A DNA stretch of 64,000 bases. It comes from Amblyomma americanum. Taxonomy: Eukaryota; Arthropoda; Arachnida; Ixodida; Ixodidae. The position numbers and the translations under genes are program-made. Under the pieces are notes generated by a model. That model ran no database searches. It worked only from the letters and a program-made list of their open reading frames with translations, and was not told the DNA's origin. Positions 22,911 to 33,558 of the stretch are shown here, one piece after another. Positions within the stretch are counted from its first letter, which is position 1; each line of letters starts with the position of its first letter. The DNA is taken from positions 248,001 through 312,000 of the forward strand of contig NW_027526506.1 of the NCBI RefSeq assembly GCF_052857255.1, written 5' to 3'.

Positions 22911-24223
22911 GTGACGGCGATAGATGTGGAGGACGTCAGGCCTCCTCTAGAACCCGCTGGGTTAGTAGCAGCTGCCCAGAGGAAGCGCTTCCACCAATCG
23001 AGCGAGGCAAGCACCCAGGCCACCGTGCTGCACTCAGCCGCAAGCGAGAACACCTCGGTGGACGACGGGTTCATCCCAGTGATTAGCAAGAAAGCCAAGA
23101 GAAGACTGCGTAGGAGTGAGGACTCGTCCTCACCAACTACATCAACCGTCATCAGGACGCGTGGTGCATCGGCGCATACTGTCCTGTTTGCGCCTGAAAC
23201 GCCCACCGACAACCTCAGTCTGCTGAACAGACAAGCTACGTCGGTGTTCCTCGAGGCTCGCGTCACGGGAGTGATCAAGGACGTCAGGATCAACAGCCGA
23301 AGGAACCTCCTTGCCATCTATGTAACGGAGCGAAGCGCCTCGTAAATTCTAGTCACCATCAAGAAGATAGGAGACATCCCCGTCCACTCTCTTCTTCTTG
23401 AAGACAATGGCACAACCGCTAGCGTCATTTACGACATCGATGCGAACATCTCTGACTCCGACCTGCCGATACTCATTAAACCAGCGACGAACAGCATCGA
23501 AACAACCAAGGTTAAGCGCCTCGGCAAGTCAAGATGCGTCAAGCTCACTTTTAAGGGCGATTGCATTCCATCGCACGTGAAGGTTGGCCACTTTCGACAT
23601 GCAGTTCGCCCATTCGTCCCTAAGCCGTTTCAGTCTAGGAAGTACATGAATATTGGACATGTAAGTGGTGTTTGTAATAACACCATAGCGTGCCCGCGCT
23701 CCTGTGAACCACCTACCGGTGACAGTTGCCGCGCTACTGTCTTGAAGTGCGCCAACTGTCGTGGCCTTCATGATGCTTCTTCGAAAGTCTGTCCCCGCCT
23801 GAAGAACGGGCGGTGTTGAAGCAAATAGTGCGAGAGCATTCAACGCACAAAGAGGCCGCAGCTACGGTGCGTCGGCGTCGTTCTCGTCGTAGGCTGACAG
23901 CGGCAGGGAAGCTCCCATCGCTCCTGCTACCGATGACTGGTGAAGTCGGAACGAGTGCTTCAGGGCTGACACGGCCGGCATTGCCTAAGCCGCGCTCGAC
24001 CTTGGTGTCTGAGCAGGCCACATGCCCCCACTGTCCCACGCCTACAGCTGAGCGATCCCAAGGCAGAGATCCAGCCCTAAGTGAGGATGTGCAGGTGTTC
24101 GCCATCTTGAGGTCCGTTATGAACGCCATGCGTGTGATGCTGTCTAGCTTTCACTCGCCAGCAGCATGGAATGCATTGCAGGCACTGGACGCACTAAATC
24201 CAGTCCTTGCAGCTTTCCAGTAG
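22911..24223 (+). pseudogene. I-like LINE ORF1 (gag-like, zinc knuckle), broken
   Basis: The protein reads in one frame from 22911 to 23819 except for a stop at 23343-23345, then continues after a one-base shift near 23815 to a stop at 24221-24223. The N-terminal third is basic and low-complexity. A zinc-knuckle region lies at about 23650-23800, including CANCRGLHDASSKVC (C-x2-C-x3-H-x6-C). An arginine-rich stretch (VRRRRSRRR) follows. ORF1 proteins of this type bind the element RNA. It sits just upstream of a matching endonuclease-RT ORF2 on the same strand. The start is the first Met of the open stretch and may not be the native one. Confidence 0.75.
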
Positions 24224-24265
24224 CAGACACAATAGCTCTCCCAGAGTTACCATTAGAAAGCTGTC

Positions 24266-24921
24266 AGAGAAGCATCCATTTTTCAGTGGAATGCCCGTGG
24301 ACTCAATTGCCGTATTTCAGACATTCGCGAATACGTCTATAAACAGATTTCTAATCCTTGTGATTTATGAGACCTATTTACAAAATTTCATCCGAATTTC
24401 TGGCTATGAAGCGTTTACATCCTCCACCAACAGGGGAAGTAGCAACGTCATCCTCTTCATTCGAACGGAGCTCACTTATGTGCACCACACGATTCCCACT
24501 CACAACCATAACCAGTACGTCTGTATAACGGTGAAAGGGCGCACCCTGACTTTTACGCTTGTGGGCGCGTATATACTTCCACCCAGAAGGTTGGACGCCG
24601 ACAGAGTGAGGGACTTGTTGGCTGTACTCCTTGGTCTTGGATCATCACTGGTGATTTAATGCGCATCACGCCATGTGGCGAGGCATCCGGATGAATTCTA
24701 AGGGAAGAAGTTTTGTCTGTTTCGCCTCTGACCACGAGCTACAACGCCTTAACGACGGTTCTCCAACGTACATTCGCGGGCTGTCTTACAGCAGTTGTCT
24801 GAACTTGGCATTTGTGTCTCGGTGCCTTGCGAGACGCGTCCGGTGGTTTACCGACGCAGAAACGCATGGAAGTGACCATATCGCCACATGTATTATTGTT
24901 CCTGGTCTCACTGGATGGTGA
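24266..24921 (+). pseudogene. I-like LINE ORF2, endonuclease domain, broken
   Basis: This is an apurinic-type endonuclease split over several frames. The start FQWNARGLNCRISDIREY is the diagnostic N-terminal block; a stop at about 24367 ends that frame. The middle portion (to 24659) includes ILFIRTELTYVHHTIP and VCITVKGRTLTFTLVGAYIL. A one-base loss at about 24655 breaks the GDFNAHH catalytic block: GGTGATTT is followed directly by AATGCGCAT. The frame from 24673 carries the C-terminal block ending in TDAETHGSDHIAT, with the SDH catalytic motif. The domain nicks target DNA in active relatives; this copy cannot make it intact. Confidence 0.78.
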
Positions 24922-24984
24922 TCTTCCAAACGTTTGCAACGAATAGACTGGTCTATGTTTAATATTTTTATGGAAGAAGCCTGC

Positions 24985-26575
24985 AGAGAAGACATTACAA
25001 CATGCATTTAAGAGCGCATCAAGGAGGTTATGAAACACGTGAGATGCTTCTTCACTCTAATGCCAAAGTTCACAGACTTCGATGTGGAGCTGCAGCGCCT
25101 CCAATCACTTCGACGAAGAGCAGAGAGAAGATACAGGAGCACAAAGTCGCTGCACGACTTAAGGGATGCAAGGCACACACAGAAGAAAATCTACCGCAGA
25201 ATTCAACTCTTGTAGGCTGACCGTTGGAAAGCATTCTGTCAATCACTGGATCCTCGAAAGCCTCTCTCACGCATCTGGAGTGTGGTGCGTGGTTTGCGAA
25301 CACCTCCTCAGCAGCTCAAACCATTTAAGATTCTCGCACTTCACCAAGGACGTAGCGAAGCGGAGATTTGTGAAGATTTTTGCGCAAGAATAGCAGGTTC
25401 GAGGAACCAATCCACAAATCTGAATTGCTGCGAAGTGCCTAGATCTAGGGATTTGCGAATGGACCTTCTTTTCTCCATGGAAGAACTAGGCGCCGCCATA
25501 GCCCGTTGCAGACGGTCTTCATCGCCGGGGCCCGATGGAGTAACATACTCTGCACTTTCCAACCTTGGTCAGGAGGCTCGACGTTTTCATTTAGACCACT
25601 TTAACTCATCATGATGTGCGGGTACAGTTCCGGACGCGTGGAAATCAAGTCGTCTGGTTACAGTCCTTAAACCTGGAAAATCGCAGCTTGACCTAGCATC
25701 GTACCGTACAATCGCATTGGCTAGTTGTGTGGGCAAACTCATGAAAAGGATGGTACTTACGCGAAATGAGTTGTATCTGGAGCGCTATCAAATATACCCA
25801 GATGTAATGTCCGGGTTTCGACGGGGACTTTCGTCTATTGATAGTGTGATTGACCTGGTGCCATCAGTTCAACTTCAGAAGCATCTGAAGCGCTTGACCA
25901 CGGCGTTGTTTCTGGTTGTTAAAGGGGCGTATGATAACGCCACTCATCAAGCTAATTTGGACTCTGGAAGCTGCTGAAATTGGTGGTCGCATGTTCTGCT
26001 GGATACGCAGTTATCTATCCAACCGATCACTATTTGTGCAGGCTGGGGACGCACCAACATCTTCACATTACACTTCCCGTGGGGTTTTACAGGGTGGCGT
26101 ACTCAGCCCAACGTTTTTCAGTCTTGCGCTTGTCTGCATTGTCGATGTACTACCACAGTCGATGAGAGTCTCAGTCTATGGAGACGATATTTGTATCTGG
26201 GCATCAGGAGTTACGCGACCGCAAGTTCGAGCAAGGCTTCAAAAGGCGGCAAGCATTCTTGTGGCCTGTCTCCGCCTGCAAGGCCTGGAGATTTCTGCTG
26301 AAAAATGTTCCGTTGTTGCCTTTACACGCAAGAGCATGTCCCATTACCTCGTACACATAAATGGATCAACAATGCCCTACAAAAGAAGTCATCGCTTCCT
26401 TGGAGTAATCATCGATCGTAATCTAACATGGAGCCCACATGTCTCGTACATGAAAAGGCGACTGACATCGATCGTTCATGTTCTCTACTTTCTCGGAAGA
26501 GCAGCAGAGCCGTCAATGCTCCAGCTGTACACCAAATTATCATGGGATTCCTTCGGTACAGTATCTCTGCACTAG
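24985..26575 (+). pseudogene. I-like LINE ORF2, reverse transcriptase domain, broken
   Basis: RT blocks appear in order across at least four frames. A basic linker lies at 25030-25215. SSPGPDGVTYSALSNLG (about 25515) opens the fingers. IALASCVGKLMKRMVL (about 25710) and GFRRGLSSIDSVIDLV follow. RGVLQGGVLSPTFFSLAL lies near 26085. The catalytic block is VYGDDICIWAS near 26175, where YGDD replaces the usual YADD but keeps both aspartates. The thumb-side block GLEISAEKCSVVAFTRK comes next. This layout, with a downstream RNase H, fits the I group. Many frameshifts show that it is old. Confidence 0.8.
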
Positions 26576-26929
26576 GAAACTTGAGAAAAACGAACATACG
26601 GTGTCTGCAAACTGTTCAGGCTCAAGCTCTGCGGACGGGCCTAGGACTGCCAATATTCGCGTCTACAGCCGCAACAGTACTCATCGCTCTAGAGAATCCA
26701 GTGACTGCCCATGTCACAATCAAAGCCGTAAGAGCGCATATCCGTCACCTCTCTCGGATTCCCGCACACCATCTTGCCAGTCTTCCTGCTAACCGGCCGA
26801 GTACATCGTTTGCGAAGATTATTGATGCCCATCGCGACTTCCTACCAACCTAATTTACACCAGCCTCTAGACCATGTTCTCCATTATGGAGTCTGCACCA
26901 ATCTCGTGTGCTTCTTTCCATACCGGGCA

Positions 26930-27400
26930 TCAAAACGAAGGCTGATTTATCGACGACAGCACTAAAACAGACCACTGTAGAATATTTGCATGAGAAACAC
27001 GGACACCGACTGCACGTATACACCGATGGCTCAGTGACCTCTTCCAATTCCTCGGGCTCCGCAGTCAACCACGTAAGGACCATAGTTAAGAAAGTGAAAA
27101 CATCGCACCGGACTTCATCGACTGGCACAGAACTTATTGCTGTTCGTGTCGCCATTGAGCATATCAGTGAGGAAACACGCCATCAATGGTCTGTTTTCAC
27201 TGATTCTAACGCAGCCCTCCAAGCGTTACAATCTACTCTTCGTCATGGGTCCCATGAACAACTTGTCGCGAAAATCCGAGAGCTCCACCACACAGCCATC
27301 AACAAAGGGCACGATATTGTTTATCAATGGCTGCCAGGACACAGCGGCATCGCAGGCGACTACCGCGTGGACAAGGCCAAGCGAACTGCTCCCCATGAGG
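26930..27400 (+). pseudogene. I-like LINE ORF2, RNase H domain, broken
   Basis: The frame from 26908 contains HVYTDGSV (first catalytic Asp), TELIAVRVAIEH (catalytic Glu), VFTDSNAALQAL (second Asp) and WLPGHSGIAGDYRVDKAK (final block, with the usual N changed to Y in GNxxVD). The order and spacing are those of the RNase H found in I-group LINEs. It degrades the RNA strand after reverse transcription in active relatives. The frame ends at 27444, and the protein continues in another frame. Confidence 0.8.
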
Positions 27401-27877
27401 GTGATTGTGTCCATCCCCATCTCGGGAGCCGATGCAGCGGGTAGGCTTAGACCACTGCCGCGGGACATCACGCTTGCCGCGTGGAATTCAGGCAAATTCT
27501 CGCTTTCGCGTTTAAAAACCTTGGAACCAGATCTGAAGCTTCGGCTTCCATCCGGCCTACCACGACGTGAAGCAAGTTTATTGTGTCGCCTGTGGCTTGA
27601 TGCAGCTTTCACCGAGCACTACTCCTTGATAGGAATGGCTGACAGTCCTGTATGTGCCATCTGCGGGTGTGATGAGACTATAGCCCACATTCTTTGTGAA
27701 TGTCCTGCCTACAGCGCCGAAAAGCAGTCTCTCTGCCGTGCACTGGGGCGTCTAGATCCGTGCCCACTGACGGAAATGAAGTTTCTCGGCCACCGGCCGC
27801 AGCGATCGCCGGCGGTGAAGGTCTCCAAGGCACTGCTCCACTTCTTGAAGGCTTCTGGCCTGCACGATAGGCTGTGA
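27400..27877 (+). pseudogene. I-like LINE ORF2, C-terminal zinc region
   Basis: The frame ending at 27877 holds the end of ORF2: RREASLLCRLWLDAAFTEHY, then CAICGCDETIAHILCECPAY (C-x2-C ... H-x3-C), then a tail ending in LHDRL. This cysteine-histidine region is typical for the end of I/R1/Jockey-type ORF2. The stop codon TGA lies only about 9 bp before the tail of the neighbouring minus-strand RTE element. Confidence 0.78.
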
Positions 27878-28799
27878 GTGTCATCATCATCAGCCTTATT
27901 ACACCCACTGCAGGGCAAAGGCCTCGCCCATGTCTCTCCAATTAACCTTGTCTTCTGCCAGCGTCATCCACCCTTTGCCTGAAAACTTCTTAATCTCATC
28001 CGCCACCTAACCTTCTGCCGTCCCCTGCTACGTTTTACTTTCTCTTCGAATCCACTCCGTTACTCTTGAAGCCTAGCGGTTATCTTGCCTTAGGATTACA
28101 TGCCCTGCCCAAGTCCATTTCCTCCTCTTGATTTCGACTATGATGTCATTAATCCGCGTTTGTTCCCTCACCCACTCTGCCCGCTCACGGTCTCTTAACG
28201 TTACATCTATCACTTTTCTTTCCACGGCTCACTGCGTTGTTCCTAACTTAAGCTGTACTCTTTTCGTTAGCCGCCACGTTTCTGCCCCGTAGGTGAGTAC
28301 CGGTAAGGTACAGTTAATGTACACTTTTCTCTTGAGGGAAATTGGTAAACTGCCATTCATGATCGGAGAGAACCTGCCACATGCGCTCCACCCCATTCTT
28401 ATCCTTCTATTAATTTCCCTTTCATGATCCAGATCAGCTGTCACTACCTGCTCTAAGTAGTATTCCTTTACCACTTCCACGCGCTCACTGCCGGTTGTTA
28501 CTTCTGGTTTTCTGCATGTTAATTTCTAGACCCAGCATTCTGCTCTGCGGTCTAACTAATTGATCATGATTTGCAGCGCACCTCCAGTGTGACTCAGCAA
28601 AGCAATGTCATCAGCGAATCCAGATTATTTAGGTATTCTTCATTTACTCTTATTCCCACTGTTCCCAATTCAGGCCCCGGATTACCTCCTGTAAACAGGC
28701 GGTGAATGGCATTGGAGAGATCGTGTCTCCTTGCCTGACGCCCTTTCTAATAGGAATTTTATTGCTGACTTTATGGAGGACCATGGTGCTGTGCAGTTG

Positions 28800-29090
<291 letters not shown>

Positions 29091-29167
<77 letters not shown>
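29091..29167. repeat. (TA)n microsatellite, right of the insert
   Basis: 77 bp of TA repeat leads back into RTE sequence at ACTCATATACTCCAGTATTT. Together with the left array it shows that the insert landed in a TA run. Confidence 0.97.
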
Positions 29168-29168
<1 letters not shown>

Positions 29169-30082
29169 TCATATACTCCAGTATTTTGACATAAGGCTCT
29201 TCTACACCCTGATTACGCAACGCCTCTATGACAGCTGAGGATTACACTGAGTCGAATGCTTTCTCGTAATCAATGAAGGCTATATATAGAGGTTGGTTAT
29301 ATTCTGCGCATTTTTCTATCACCTGAGTGATAGTGTGAATATGATCTTTTGTGGAATATCATTTACGAAAGCCTGCCCGATCTTTTGGTTGATTGAAGTC
29401 TAAGGTTTCCCTGACGCTATTAGCAATTACCTTAGTAATTACCTTGTAAGCCACAGATTGTAAGCTGATCAGTCTATAATTATTCAAGTACTTGGCGTCT
29501 CCCTTCTTATGAATTAAGATAATGATGGCATTCTTCCAAGCGTCTAGTACGGTTGAGGTCATAAGGCATTGCGTATACAGGGTGGCTAGTTTTTCTATAA
29601 CGATCTCCAGTCCATCCTTCAACAGATCTGCGGTTACCTGATACTCCCCAGCTGCTATTCCTCTTTCTATTGCTCCTAAGGGTTTCTTTACTTCCTCTTT
29701 CGTTACTGGTGGGATGACACGTTGCTCTGCGCTACTGTTTCTCTCATTAACGCTATTATTACATTGGGTACTGTACAGATTTGTGTAGAACTCTTCGGCT
29801 ACTTTAACTATCTTATCCATATTGTTAATGACATTGCCCTCCTTGTCTCTAAGCGCATAAATCTGGTTTTTACCTATGCCTAGCTTCCTCTTCACCGCTT
29901 TTAGGCTACCTCCGTTCTTTAGAGCATGCTCGATTCTCTCCATATTAAACTTCCTTATGTCGGCTGTCTTGCGCTTATTTATTAACTTCGATAGCTCTGT
30001 CAGTTCTATTCTGTCGGTAGGGTTAGACGCCCTCATGTTTTGGTGTTTCTTAATCAGATCTTTCGCCACCTGTGAGTGTACC

Positions 30083-30469
30083 TGTGGAGCTTTCAAGCAT
30101 AGATTTTTTAGTGTTGCGAGTTGGCAACCTGTTGAACTTATTTCTGTGAAAATAACATTGTACGCCCCCCTGTCGGAGGGCATATAAGCCGCTTACCTCA
30201 AATTTGCTTAAAACATAGTGACTGGCTAGTTGGTTCTTCATACTGGAAAAATTGCAGCGCAGCAGTAACAAATACGAGACGAGAAGGACGCAAACACAAG
30301 CGCTGTTTGCGTCCTTCTCGTCTCGTATTTGTTACTGCTGCGCTGCAAGTTTTCCAGTATACCTCAAATAAACGTTATTTGGTTTTGTTCGCCCTTACTG
30401 GAGGTTGGGCTCCCTTCCCGGTGTATTCTCTTATTTTCGCGCCCTTTTCCTTCGGGCCGCGGTACAACA
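30083..30469 (+). repeat. 5' LTR of the Gypsy element (with insertion)
   Basis: It starts TGTGGAGCTTTCAAGC and ends GCGGTACAACA. It contains CATATAAGCCGC, a TATA-like box (about 30181), and AAATAAACG (about 30366), a polyadenylation signal. It is broken by an insertion at about 30204-30360; without it the length is about 221 bp, matching the 3' LTR. Confidence 0.9.
30204..30360. mobile_element. Hairpin element inserted in the 5' LTR
   Basis: About 157 bp is absent from the 3' LTR and is flanked by ACCTCAAAT on both sides (30195-30203 and 30361-30369). Its right part is a near-perfect palindrome: arms 30240-30296 and 30304-30360 (57 bp, one mismatch) around a 7-base loop. The left part has GGCTAGTTGGTT, also seen at the Penelope-like remnant near 38.15 kb, and CAAGCGCTG sits at the loop. 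I infer a non-autonomous Penelope-like terminal fragment. Confidence 0.75.
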
Positions 30470-30473
30470 TAAA

Positions 30474-30491
30474 TGGCGACGAGGTAAAACT
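30474..30491 (+). other. Primer binding site of the Gypsy element
   Basis: TGGCGACGAGGTAAAACT begins four bases after the 5' LTR end. It starts with TGG as needed to pair with a tRNA CCA end. The primer tRNA is not identified. Confidence 0.65.
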
Positions 30492-30649
30492 GCGTACGGC
30501 ACACGCCTGCCAGCATCGCCCAAAGCTTGGTCAACCTCAAGGATGCGAGCTTCAACTGCGTCGTTCGCTCCAGCATTCTCCGTCGCTCGCGACTTTGCGC
30601 CGGCAAGTTAGGCCTCGCAGCGCTGCCATTGTCGCCGTTTTTTTTTTTT

Positions 30650-31500
30650 TTTGACGTCTGCGTTTCGCTCTATGCCGGTAACCCATGGCTGCCTGGTTCA
30701 ACTGCAGCCCGCCGCCGCCTCCGTTTCTTGCTACGCCGGGTCCTGCATCAGTGCCATGAAACAGTGGAAGCTTTCGTTCCTCAACTACTTACAGGACCTT
30801 ACGCATCGACGCAGGAAAGCTATCCTACTGAATGCACTAGGCTTAGAGGGGCAGCGAATATATTAAAGTTTGGTGCCATCCTTACCGCGTTGGAGCTCAT
30901 CAACGTGAATGTCAAGACCAAGAACGACTCCGTTGTTTTCGACGAGGCACTTGCACTTCTTGACAAGCATTTCGCTACAAGTGTCAACGAACTGATGCAA
31001 CAACACCGCTTTCGGCAGCGTCGTCAACTGCCTACCCCGCCGCGGTGGCTCAGTGGTTAGGGCGCTCGACTACAGATCCGGAGTTCCCGGGTTCGAACCC
31101 GACCGCGGCGGCTGCGTTTTTATGGAGGAAAAACGCTAAGGCGCCCGTGTGCTGTGCGATGTCAGTGCACGTTAAAGATCCCCAGGTGGTCGAAATTATT
31201 CAAGAGCCCTCCACTACGGCACCTCTCTCTTCCTTTCTTCTTTCACTCCCGCCTTTATCCCTTCCCTTACGGCGCGGTTCAGGTGTCCAAAGATATATGA
31301 GACAGATACTGCGCCATTTCCTTTCCCCCCAAAACCAATTAAAAAAAAAACTGCCTGGTGAGCCCTTCAAAGCCTATGCCACTTCACTACGTGAGCTCGC
31401 CGTAAGACCACGTCGGAAGCGACGAATGCGATCTCCGTTCTCAACCTCAGTTCCGAAGGCATGCGCGGGAAAGGTATTTACATCGACGTTAATGTGACTA
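30650..31500 (+). pseudogene. Gypsy gag, frameshifted and split by a SINE
   Basis: A proline-rich N-terminus with an ATPGPAS block (about 30735) is followed after a shift by KQWKLSFLNYLQDL and then ELMQQHRFRQRRQL up to 31033. The Ruka SINE interrupts here. The frame resumes at about 31351 with LPGEPFKAYATSLREL. These are standard blocks of retrotransposon gag proteins, which form the particle. A long T run at 30638-30652 and several shifts make the frame non-functional. The native start is not certain. Confidence 0.7.
31034..31348 (+). mobile_element. Ruka-like tRNA-derived SINE inside gag
   Basis: An A box (TGGCTCAGTGG, 31046-31056) and a B box (GGTTCGAACCC, 31090-31100) form a tRNA-like head flanked by CGCGG/CCGCGG. 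The body is in Ruka order: TATGGAGGAAAAACGCTAAG, CCCGTGTGCTGTGCGATG, CAGTGCACGTTAAAGATCCC, GTGGTCGAAATTATTCAAGA and CCCTCCACTACGGC, then a pyrimidine-rich part and a ten-A tail. AACTGCCT stands at both sides (31026-31033, 31349-31356). It is transcribed by RNA polymerase III in active relatives and depends on LINE enzymes for copying. Confidence 0.92.
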
Positions 31501-31603
31501 ATATTACACTGAGCCTTCTCATCGACACTGGGTCGTCTGTCTCCTGCTGAGTGAAGAAAGTTTTAAAGAACACTTATCCGGCTGTCCACTAACGGATGCA
31601 AAA
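31470..31603 (+). pseudogene. Gypsy aspartic protease, N-terminal part
   Basis: The frame through 31470-31555 reads GIYIDVNVTNITLSLL and then IDTGSSVSC, the D-T/S-G active-site block of retroviral-type aspartic proteases, and then meets a stop. The rest of the protease continues in another frame from 31604 (GTSLLGLDVI near 31710 is the C-terminal flap-side block). The enzyme would cut the polyprotein. Confidence 0.75.
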
Positions 31604-32992
31604 GTGAGGCTGGTGGACTACTCGAAGCAACGGATTGCGATGAAGGGTTGTTTTCTGGCAAATGTAGCCTACAAGCAGGTTAGAACTCCCGTTCTTCTTC
31701 CCGTCGTAGAGCGTGGTACATCGCTTCTGGGACTTGATGTCATACAGAATCTCCAACTTTGCATTGGAGGGGATACACTGTTTTGTCTACAAACTGAGTC
31801 GCAGTCTTCTTCGCTGCTACCAGCCCGCCTGCGTGGTGAGTTTTCACACCTGTTCTCCGGTGAACTCGGCCTGACTAAAGGTTTCGTGCACCAAGTAAAA
31901 GTTCGTCCTTCGGTGAAGCCTGTAGCTGCCAAGCTACGAAGATTGCCGCTTGCCCTGCGTGAACGTGTGTCTGCTTAGTTGTACCGACTGGAACTGTTTG
32001 GCATCATAGAACGAGTGGATGCATCCGAATGGGTGTCTGCTATATTCGTTTTGCAGAAGCCTAATCGGGCTATACGCCTTTGTGTTGACCTACGAGAGGT
32101 GAACAAGGCCATCATAGTGGATGGGTTCCCCCTCCACCACAAATAGGAACTGCTGCATCGGCTGGTAGGTGCAACCAGATTTTCGAAATTGGATTTGAAA
32201 GCAGTGTACCATCAGCTGGAACTGACAAGTGAGAGCCGCAAGTTAACATTTGTAACGTACGAAGGCTTATTAAGGTCTAGGAGAGTGTTCTTTGGCCTTG
32301 CATCTGCACCTGCAGCTTTTCACAAGTTCATGTCAGCTATACCTAAAGGGTGCCAAGGGGTACTTTGCTACATCGACGACGTCATAGTCTGGGACAATAC
32401 TGCTCGTGAGCATGACGAGAATTTGCGAGAAGTTTTGGGACGGATCTCTAACGCAGGCCTCACATTGAACGAAAAATGTGCTTTTGATGTCGGCAAGATA
32501 TCCTTTTTGGGACATGAAGTCAGCAGTGAGGGCACTGCACTTATGCATTCGAAGGTAGAAGCAGTCACTCGGGCAGTGGTGCTAAAGGATGAGTCAGCGT
32601 TACGATCGCTCTTGGGACTCGCCGGTTACTATTCTCGTTTCGTGCCGCATTATGCGGACGTGGTGGAGCCAATAAGAAACCTCTTGCGCAAAGAGCAAGC
32701 ATTCGTCTGGGACGAAGCAGCGCAGCATAGCTTTGATGCACTCAAAGCAACCTTATCGTCATGCAGTCTCATCCACGTGTTTCATCCACGCTTGCCAGTG
32801 GTCGTTTCTACTGACGCATCCGACACAGGGCTCGGAGCTGTGCTGCAGCATCAGGCCGGGAACGAGCTGCGAACAGTAGCCTTTGCATCCCGATCATTGA
32901 CAGCTGCTGACCGCAAGTACTCCGCAGGAGAAAAAGAGGCCTTTGCATGTCTCTCTGCGTGTGAACATTGGCATGTTTACTTGTGGGGCTGA
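31604..32992 (+). pseudogene. Gypsy pol: protease end, reverse transcriptase, RNase H
   Basis: One frame runs from 31604 to 32992 with in-frame stops only at 31976-31978, 32144-32146 and 32990-32992. It holds FVLQKPNRAIRLCVDLREVN, SKLDLKAVYHQLEL, FGLASAPAAFHKFM and the catalytic CYIDDVIVW (YIDD at 32369-32380). FLGHEVSSEGT and the thumb follow, then RNase H with VVSTDASDTGLGAVL, FASRSLTAADRKYS and EKEAFAC. This is the Gypsy order. The first stop falls at the protease-RT junction and the last in RNase H. Sequence beyond 32992 still resembles the RNase H end (TNHQALETLLSS) until shifts accumulate. Confidence 0.9.
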
Positions 32993-33246
32993 CAGTTTCT
33001 TCTCCGAACTAATCATCAGGCATTGGAGACATTGCTGTCGTCAGGCCGCTACGGACTGCAAGGTGGTCTGCCAGACTTCTATACTACAACTTTGGCATCG
33101 TGTACTACAATGGAAGTGATAACGTAGTTGCTGATGCCTTGTCCAGGGTGGCAGTCACGTGTCTGCAGTTTAGCCGGAGTTGGACGAAGAAGTGGTATCG
33201 TTAGTACTCTCTTGTATCACCAAAGAACAACTCCAAACAGCTACTG

Positions 33247-33550
33247 ATGAACAGGTTCCGCTTGGAACCTGATAGCTACTTTGTGATCCTTCTGTCGCAC
33301 TAACTAATAAAGAGATGATGTTCTTATCCGGCCAAGATGTGTAGTCTCGCGCTCGTGCTGATTGTCACCGTTGTGGGCATGATTAGCAGCTTTGTGTCGT
33401 TTTATTTTGGTTTCCCCTCTTGGTTGTGTGTGTTTGGCGTTCTTAGTATTTAAGATGCTTTGACGTGAATTAAAATTCTAGTTGCGAGTCAGCGTTTGTG
33501 GTGTCCTTTCTTCGTTGTGTCCCGTTGTTTTATTGCGCTTTTCAAATATG
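33247..33550. mobile_element. 304-bp insertion in pol, Penelope-like end type
   Basis: AGCTACTG occurs on both sides (33239-33246 and 33551-33558), and the pol reading resumes after the second copy. The right part contains AATTAAAATTCTAGTTGCGA, then GTCAGCGTTTGTGGTGTCC, the same arrangement as the insert in the satellite and the arms at 42 kb. It has no coding capacity. Assignment to Penelope-like ends is inference from this motif. Confidence 0.7.
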
Positions 33551-33558
33551 AGCTACTG

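Noticed and set aside
22799..23317. 172-codon minus-strand frame
   Set aside because: It is mostly the antisense of the I-like ORF1, whose plus-strand reading has clear family motifs.
29359..30183. 274-codon minus-strand frame as an independent gene
   Set aside because: Its start lies in antisense Gypsy LTR and the rest is RTE reverse transcriptase; it is a junction artefact.
31046..31100. Functional tRNA gene at the SINE head
   Set aside because: Only the A and B boxes are kept and the body continues as a Ruka SINE with an A tail and target duplication; no complete cloverleaf forms.
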